Part shown: one piece after another, positions 1-6,800 of the stretch
How the letters are laid out: each line of letters begins with the position of its first letter
Position numbering within the stretch: position 1 is the stretch's first letter
Assembly (NCBI GenBank): GCA_034432445.1
Contig: DAOUBX010000185.1
Location: 1-15,929, forward strand
Direction: 5' to 3'
DNA length: 15,929 nt
Source: JANWYQ01 sp034432445
GTDB lineage: Bacteria > Chloroflexota > Anaerolineae > JAAEKA01
The notes under the pieces: model-generated
Seen by the model: only the letters and a program-made list of their open reading frames with translations
Told to the model about the DNA's origin: nothing
The model's database searches: none
Position numbers and translations under genes: made by a program

Positions 1-863
1 ACCGCCTCTACCGCACCGGCGACCTGGCCCGCTGGCTGCCCGACGGGACCATCGAGTTCATCGGCCGCGCCGACTACCAGGTGAAGATCCGCGGCTTCCG
101 CGTGGAGCTGGGCGAGATCGAGGCGGTGCTGGCGCGGCATCCGGCGGTGAAGGAAACGGTGGTAGTGGCGCAGCCGGTTCCCCGCGGCGAAGCGGCCTGG
201 GCCGCACCGGCCGGCAAGAGCGGCGAGAACCTGCGCTTGATCGCTTTCCTTGCCGCGGCCGAGCCCCTTGGCAGTGACGGCCCCAGCCGTCATCCGGCTG
301 CAGAAGCGGCTGAGGCTGCGACTACCCAGGAAGCCGAGCTGCGCGCGTTCCTGCGCAAACACCTGCCCGACTACATGGTGCCGGCCGCCATCGTCTTCCT
401 CGACACCCTGCCCCTGACCTCCAGCGGCAAAGTAGACCGCCAGGCGTTGCTGCGCATGGACGTGAGCCGGCCGTCCGCTGCCCTGAGCGAGCCGGCGCGG
501 CCGCGCACAGAGCTGGAACGCGTCTTGCTTGAACTGTGGCGCCGCGCTCTGGGCGTCGAACACGTCGGCATCCACGACAACTTCTTCGACATGGGCGGCC
601 ACTCGCTGCTGCTGGCGCAGGTGCACAGCCAGTTGCAGCAAACGCTGGGCCGCGAGGTACCGATCGTCGAGCTGTTCAAGTATCCGACTATCAGCCAGTT
701 GGCGGCCTACCTGGCGCAAAGCGCGGCGGGGCCCTCCAGCGTGGACAAGGGGCAGGAACGAGCCGAGAAGCAAAAGGCCGCGCTGGCCGAACAACGGCAG
801 CGCATGCAGCAGGCCCAGGTCGCCGCTCGCCAGCGGCTGGCCGGCCGCACACCATCCAAGTAA
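1..863 (+). CDS. NRPS, C-terminal part: adenylation domain end, carrier protein, docking tail (5' truncated)
   Basis: This is the last part of an NRPS gene whose start lies left of the window; the frame is open from base 3 to the TAA at 861-863. It begins in adenylation core A8 (RLYRTGDLARW, then VKIRGFRVELGEIE), continues to A10 (SSGKVDRQ, catalytic Lys codon at 429) and a carrier protein with the phosphopantetheine serine in GGHSLLL (codon 603). The substrate-binding part is missing, so no amino acid can be predicted. After the carrier comes a roughly 40-residue tail rich in K, R, E, Q and A (about 738-860) that looks helical. Such tails are typical docking elements handing the chain to a following PKS, and the next gene starts with a ketosynthase 2 bp downstream. 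An insertion at about 267-333, between A8 and A10, is a REPIN-like repeat translated in frame. The family assignment is certain. The docking role is inferred. Confidence 0.97.
   Translation, partial: RLYRTGDLARWLPDGTIEFIGRADYQVKIRGFRVELGEIEAVLARHPAVKETVVVAQPVPRGEAAWAAPAGKSGENLRLIAFLAAAEPLGSDGPSRHPAAEAAEAATTQEAELRAFLRKHLPDYMVPAAIVFLDTLPLTSSGKVDRQALLRMDVSRPSAALSEPARPRTELERVLLELWRRALGVEHVGIHDNFFDMGGHSLLLAQVHSQLQQTLGREVPIVELFKYPTISQLAAYLAQSAAGPSSVDKGQERAEKQKAALAEQRQRMQQAQVAARQRLAGRTPSK
267..333. repeat. REPIN-like pair of inverted GTAG-palindrome repeats, in frame
   Basis: The left copy has GCAG at 271-274 followed by a perfect 7-bp stem TGACGGC (275-281) / GCCGTCA (286-292) with a CCCA loop. 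The right copy (306-333) is in the opposite orientation: GCGGCTGAGGCTGCG, then CTAC, the complement of GTAG. It matches the tandem unit at the right edge of the window in 16 of 24 positions, and its stem has decayed. Two such copies with GTAG ends pointing outward are the layout of a REPIN. The DNA is translated within the adenylation domain of the first gene, in the stretch just before LPDYMVP, as PLGSDGPSR and AAEAATTQE. Confidence 0.65.
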
Positions 864-865
864 GC

Positions 866-3800
866 ATGGACGAGATCATCAGCGGCAGCGCGCCGCTCAA
901 CCCTGACAGCACCATCGCCATCGTGGGCATGGCCGGCCGCTTCCCTGGCGCGCCGAACATCGAAGCCTTCTGGCAGCTCCTGCGCCACGGCGTAGAGGGC
1001 GTGCGCGACTTCAGCGAGGAGGAGATGCTGGCGGCCGGCGCCTCCCCGGCCGACCTGGCCAACCCGCGCTACGTGCGCCGCGGGGGCGCGCTGGAGGGCA
1101 GCGAGCAGTTCGACGCGGCCTTCTTCGGCATCTACCCGCGCGAGGCCGAGGTCATGGACCCTCAACAGCGGCTGTTCTTGGAGACCGCGTGGGAGGCCCT
1201 GGAGCGCGCCGGCTACAACCCGGAGACCTACACCGGAGCGGTTGGCGTGTTCGCGGGCATGGGGCTGAGCACCTACCTCATGTTCAACCTGCTGCAGAAT
1301 CGCGGCGTCCGCGCAACCGTGTTGCCTTACCAGCTCGGCCTGGCCAACGACAAGGACTACCTGGCCACACGCGTCGCCTACAAGCTCAACCTGCGCGGGC
1401 CCAGCTACACGGTGCAGACGGCCTGCTCGACCTCGTTGGTCGCCGTCCACCTGGCCTGCCGCAGCTTGCTGGACTACCAATGCGACCTGGCCCTGGCTGG
1501 CGGCGTCACGGTCAACGCGCGTCAAAAGGCCGGCTACCTTTACCAGGAAGGCGGCATCCTGTCGCCCGACGGCTACTGCCGGGCCTTCGACGCGGGCGCC
1601 AACGGCACGGTCAGCGGCAACGGCGTGGGAATCGTAGTGCTCAAGCGGTTGACCGATGCCCTGGCGGACCGCGACACCATCTACGCAGTCATCAGGGCGA
1701 CGGCCGTCAACAACGACGGCTCGGCCAAGGTGGGCTACACTGCGCCCAGCGTCGAGGGCCAGGCCGAAGTGATCGCCATGGCACAAACCTTGGCCGATGT
1801 GACGCCGGACACCATCGGTTATGTCGAGGCGCACGGCACCGGCACTGCGCTGGGCGATCCCATCGAGATCGCTGCGCTGACCGAGGTTTGGCACCGCCAC
1901 ACCCAGCGCCGCCAGATCTGCGCCGTTGGCTCGGTCAAGAGCAACGTCGGTCACCTGGACGCTGCCGCCGGCGTGGCCAGTCTGATCAAGGTTGCGCTGG
2001 CGCTGCACCACGAGGCCCTGCCACCCAGCCTGCACTACACCGCGCCCAACCCCAACATTGACTTCGCCCACAGTCCCTTCTTCGTCAACGCTGAACTGCG
2101 GCCCTGGCCGCGCACAGCCGGCCGCCCCCGCCGCGCCGGCGTCAGCTCCTTCGGCATCGGCGGCACCAACGTTCACGCTGTGCTCGAGGAAGCGCCATCG
2201 ACCATCCCGGCCGCAGAGCGGCCCTCGCGGCCCTGGCAACTGCTGGTCCTTTCCGCTCGCACACCCACAGCCCTCGATCAAGCCACCCACAACCTGGCCG
2301 ATTTCCTGCGAGACCGGCCTGACGCTCCTCTCGCCGACGTAGCCTACACGCTGCACGTGGGCCGCAAGCCCTTCGCACAGCGTCGCATGGTGGTCTCTCG
2401 CTCCCCTGTCGAGGCGGCAACCGCGCTGGAGGCGCCTGGGCAAGCCCTCTCCGCCGTTGCCTCCGCCGCTCCGCCCAACGTAGTTTTTATGTTCAGCGGC
2501 CAGGGCAGCCAGTACGTCGGCATGGCCCGCGACTTGTATCGCGAGGAGCCGGTTTTCCGCGCCGAGCTGGATCGCTGCTGCACGCTGCTGCAACGCCACC
2601 TGGGCTTCGACCTGCGCCGTGTGCTCTTCCCGGCGCCGGCCGACGAGGACGCGGCCAGCCAGCAGCTCACCCAAACCGCGGTCACGCAGCCGGCGCTGTT
2701 CGCCGTGGAGTATGCCCTGGCCAAGCAGTGGATGCACTGGGGGATACAACCGGAGGCGATGATCGGCCACAGCATCGGTGAATACGTGGCGGCCTGCCTG
2801 GCAGGGGTGTTCACCCTGGAGGACGCGCTGGCGTTGGTGGCAGAACGGGGCCGGCTGATGCAGAGTGTGTCCCACGGCGCCATGCTCAGCGTCTCCTTGG
2901 ACGAAGAAGCGGTGGGCGAGCTGCTGCGCGAGCGACCGTCGCTCAGCCTGGCTGCAGTGAACGCGCCTGGGTTGTGCGTCGTGTCCGGCCCCAGCGACGC
3001 CGTGGACGCGCTGGAGTTGGCGCTCCAGGCGCAAGGCGTCTCCTGCCGCCGGCTGCACACCTCCCATGCCTTCCACTCCGCCATGATGGACCCCATTCTG
3101 CCGGCCTTCGCTGCTGCTGTGCGTCGGGTGCGGCTGGCCCCGCCGGCCCTGCCCTTCATCGCCAACCTCACCGGCAACTGGATCACTCCGGACCAAGCAA
3201 CCGACGCCTCCTACTGGGTGCAACACCTGCGCCAGGCCGTGCGTTTCGCCGAGGGCCTGACCACGCTGGCGCAAGATGCGGAGCGCGTTTTCCTCGAGGT
3301 GGGGCCGGGCCGGGCGCTGGCCAGCCTGGCGCGCAGCCACCCCGCCATCGGCCCGCAACGGGTTGTCGTCACGTCGCTGCGCCATCCTCAGGACCGCCAG
3401 GACGACCAGGCAGTGCTGCTCAGCGCGCTGGGCCAACTCTGGTTGGCGGGGGTGGCCCCGGATTGGCAGGCATTCTACGCCGCCGAGGAGCGCTATCGCA
3501 TCCCCTTGCCCACCTACCCGTTCGAGCGCCAGCGTTTCTGGGTCGAACCAGATCGGCCCGATGAGCGCGCCGCCGGAGCTCAGCCCACCATCGCCAAACG
3601 ACCCGATCTGGCGAGCTGGTTCTACGTTCCTAGCTGGCGTCGAGTGGACCACAGCCGGCCCGCGGCCGCAGACGCTGCGGCCGGCACCTGGCTGGTATTC
3701 GCCGGCGCTGACGACGGTTTGAGCGCCGGGGTGATCGCGGGCCTGGCTGCCGCCGGAGCGCACGGCGTGGTGGTGCACGCAGGAACGCAGTTGGCGCTGG

Positions 3801-6800
3801 CGCCGTTGTCCAACGGCGGTCGCGAGGCCACAACCGCACCGCCGCCTGTGGGCGCGCTGGTGGTCACGATCGATCCCGGCGCCGCCGACGACTACCGCGA
3901 CCTGTTCGAGGCGCTGCAAGCCAACGGCCTGGCGCCCGATCGCATTGTGAACCTGTGGGGCGCGGCGGAGATGACGCGTGAGGACGTTGCTACCGGGGAC
4001 GAACCGCCCCTTGGTAGTGGCGGCTTCAGCCGCCTGGTGTACCTCGCACAGGCTTTGCCGGCGTTGCCGGCCCGGCCGATTCACCTGGACGTGATCACCG
4101 CCGGCGCGCATCTGGTGGTCGGCGACGAGACGCTCCAGCCAGAGGCCGCCATGGCGTCGGCCGTGTGCCGCGTGCTCCCCCAGGAGATCCCCCACGTCAC
4201 CTGTCGCAGTATCGACCTCGCCGACGCGGCTGTCTCCTTGGCCACGGCGACGCCCGCCCTCGTGAGCGAGCTGCTGACTGTGACCCGTGAACCGGTGGTG
4301 GCGCTGCGTGGCGGTCACCGCCGGCTGCACCGCTGGCTACCGGCCTACGAACCACTCCACTTGCCTGCTGCCGCCGAGGCCGAAGCCCGGCTGCGCCCCC
4401 AGGGCGTCTACCTGATCACCGGCGGTCTAGGCCGCATCGGCCTCACCATCGCTGAACATCTGGCCGAGGCCGTGCAGGCGCGGCTGGCCCTGGTCGAGCG
4501 ATCCCCCCTGCCGCCGCGGGAGCAATGGCCGCGCTGGCTGGCCGAACGGGGCGAGGCCGATCCGACCAGCCACCGAATTCGCCGCCTGCACGCGCTGGAA
4601 GCGGCCGGAGCCGAGGTGCTGGTGATCGAAGCCGACGTGAGCGACCGGCGCCAGGTGGCCGCGGCCGTGGGCCAGACCTTGGACCGTTTTGGCGCGCTGC
4701 ACGGTGTGATCCACGCGGCCGGCCTGGTCGGCGAGGCTGCGCTCAAGCCCCTCAACGCCCTAACACCGGCTGACTGGGCGGAGCAGTTTGCCGCCAAAGC
4801 CGGCGGCGCGCAGGCTCTGGCCGCGGCGTTGGACGGCATCGCCCTGGACTTCTGTTTGTTGCAATCCTCTCTGGCTGCGGTGCTGGGCGGCCCCGGCTTG
4901 GGCGCTTACGCGGCCGCCAACGCCTACCTGGACGCCTTTGCCCAGGGCCACGCGCCTTGGCTCAGCGTGGCCTGGGACACGTGGAACTTCGACGCTGCGG
5001 CGACCGACGCCCCTGGCCTGATGGGCCTGGCTCTGCAGCCGTCCGAAGGCATCAGCGCCCTGCGGCGCCTGCTCAGCCTGGACCCGCGGCACACACCGCA
5101 CGTGGTGGTGTCCACCGCCGACCTGCCTGCCCGCCTGACGCAATGGATCGAACAGCCGGCCGCGGCCACGGAGCCGCGGTCAGAGCCGGCTGCGGCAGTC
5201 GCGGCTGATGCCGCCCATGCCCGGCCCGCCCTGCGCACACCTTACGTGGCCCCGCGCACCGAGCGAGAAGAACAGATCGCCGCGCTATGGTCGCAGATCC
5301 TAGGCATTGCGCCCATCGGCGTCTTCGACGACTTCTTCGAGCTGGGCGGCCACTCTCTGCTGGCCACGCAGATCGTCTCACGCCTGCGCGACGCCTACGG
5401 CGTTGAGCTCCCCTTGCGCAACCTGTTCGAGTCGCCGACCGTGGCCGGCCTGGCCCAGGTGATCGCGCAGCAGCTCACCGCCGGCCAAGCAGCGCCGGCC
5501 GCAGCCGCCGCGCAACCGGCCCTGGGCGCCATCCCCCGCGCGCCGCGGGAAGGCGAGCTGCCCCTCTCCTACGGCCAACAGCGGCTGTGGTTCCTGGATC
5601 GGCTCGACCCCGGCAGCCCGCTGTACAACAACTTTGCCGCCCTGCACCTGGTCGGCCCCTTAGACCCTGCAGCGCTGGAGCAGGCGCTGAACCAGGTGAT
5701 CCAACGCCACGAGTCACTGCGCACCGTCTTCGGCGAACAGGACGGCCGGCCGGTGCAGACCATCCTGGACAGCCATCCGGTCAGCCTTGCCGTTACCGAC
5801 CTGAGCAACCTGTCTCCTGACGCCAGGGAGGCCGAGGTGCTGCGCCTAGCGCGCGCCGAAGGGCAGCACCCGTTCGACCTGTCCGTCGGCCCCCTGCTGC
5901 GCGGTCGCTTGCTGCGGCTCAGCCCGGACGGCAGCGAGCACGTGCTGTTCTTCACCATGCACCACATCGTTTCCGACGGCTGGTCGGTGGGGGTGCTGAT
6001 CCGTGAGCTGGTGGCTTGCTACGAAGCTGCGGTGAGCGGTCATCCGGCTGCGCTGCCGCCGCTGCCCATCCAGTACGTGGACTGGGCTGCCTGGCAGCGC
6101 GCCTGGCTGGCCGGGGTCGACGGCGGGTCCGAGACCACGCCGCTCCAGCAGCAGCTCGCCTATTGGCGCGCGCAACTGGCCGACGCGCCCGCGCTGGACC
6201 TGCCTACCGATCACCCGCGTCCTCCGGTGCAGACCACCCACGGCGCCAACGCCTGGCTGCCGCCTGTGTCATCGTCGCTGATGCAGCGCCTGGAGACCGT
6301 CGGCCGGCAGGAGAACGCCACCTTGTTCATGACCTTGCTGGCCGCACTGGATGTGCTGCTCTACCGCCACTCCGGCCAAATGGCCCGCGACCTGTGCATC
6401 GGCACGCCTGTGGCCAACCGCAACCGCCCGGAGACCGAGGGGCTGATCGGCTTCCTGCTGAACACCCTGGTGCTGCGCACGAGCCTGGAACCGTCGCAGC
6501 CCGGCGGCCGGTTGACCTTCCGCGAGCTGCTGCGCCGGGTCCATCAGACCGCGCTGGACGCTTATGCGCACCAGGATGTGCCCTTCGAGCTGTTGGTGGA
6601 AGCGCTGCAGCCAACGCGCGATATGAGCCACTCCCCGTTGTTCCAGGTGATGTTCGACCTGCAGGTGGAGCCGTTGGCCGCGCTCTCCCTGGCCGGCGTG
6701 ACTGCGCGACCGCTGCCGGTGGACCCCGGCACCGCCAAGTTCGACCTGGCGCTTTCCCTGACCTACGACCGAGCGCAGGGGCTGACCGGCTACCTGAACT

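Noticed and set aside
536..865. Upstream extension of the PKS/NRPS gene to a GTG at 536
   Set aside because: It overlaps the carrier protein of the first gene in another frame and the translation is Arg/Gly/Ala-rich with no domain. The ATG at 866 directly precedes the ketosynthase.
707..4330. Very long minus-strand open frame (1207 codons)
   Set aside because: It lies antisense to the ketosynthase, acyltransferase and ketoreductase coding sequence. Its translation has no recognisable domain, and such frames are expected opposite GC-rich genes.
3686..4400. A dehydratase or methyltransferase between acyltransferase and ketoreductase
   Set aside because: The region has the length and fold pattern of the structural ketoreductase half. 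No dehydratase HxxxGxxxxP motif or methyltransferase SAM motif is visible.
6031..6056. Another REP-like copy near GGTCATCCGGCTGCG
   Set aside because: It shares only a short string with the element at 267-333, lacks GTAG and a hairpin, and encodes a normal condensation-domain stretch.
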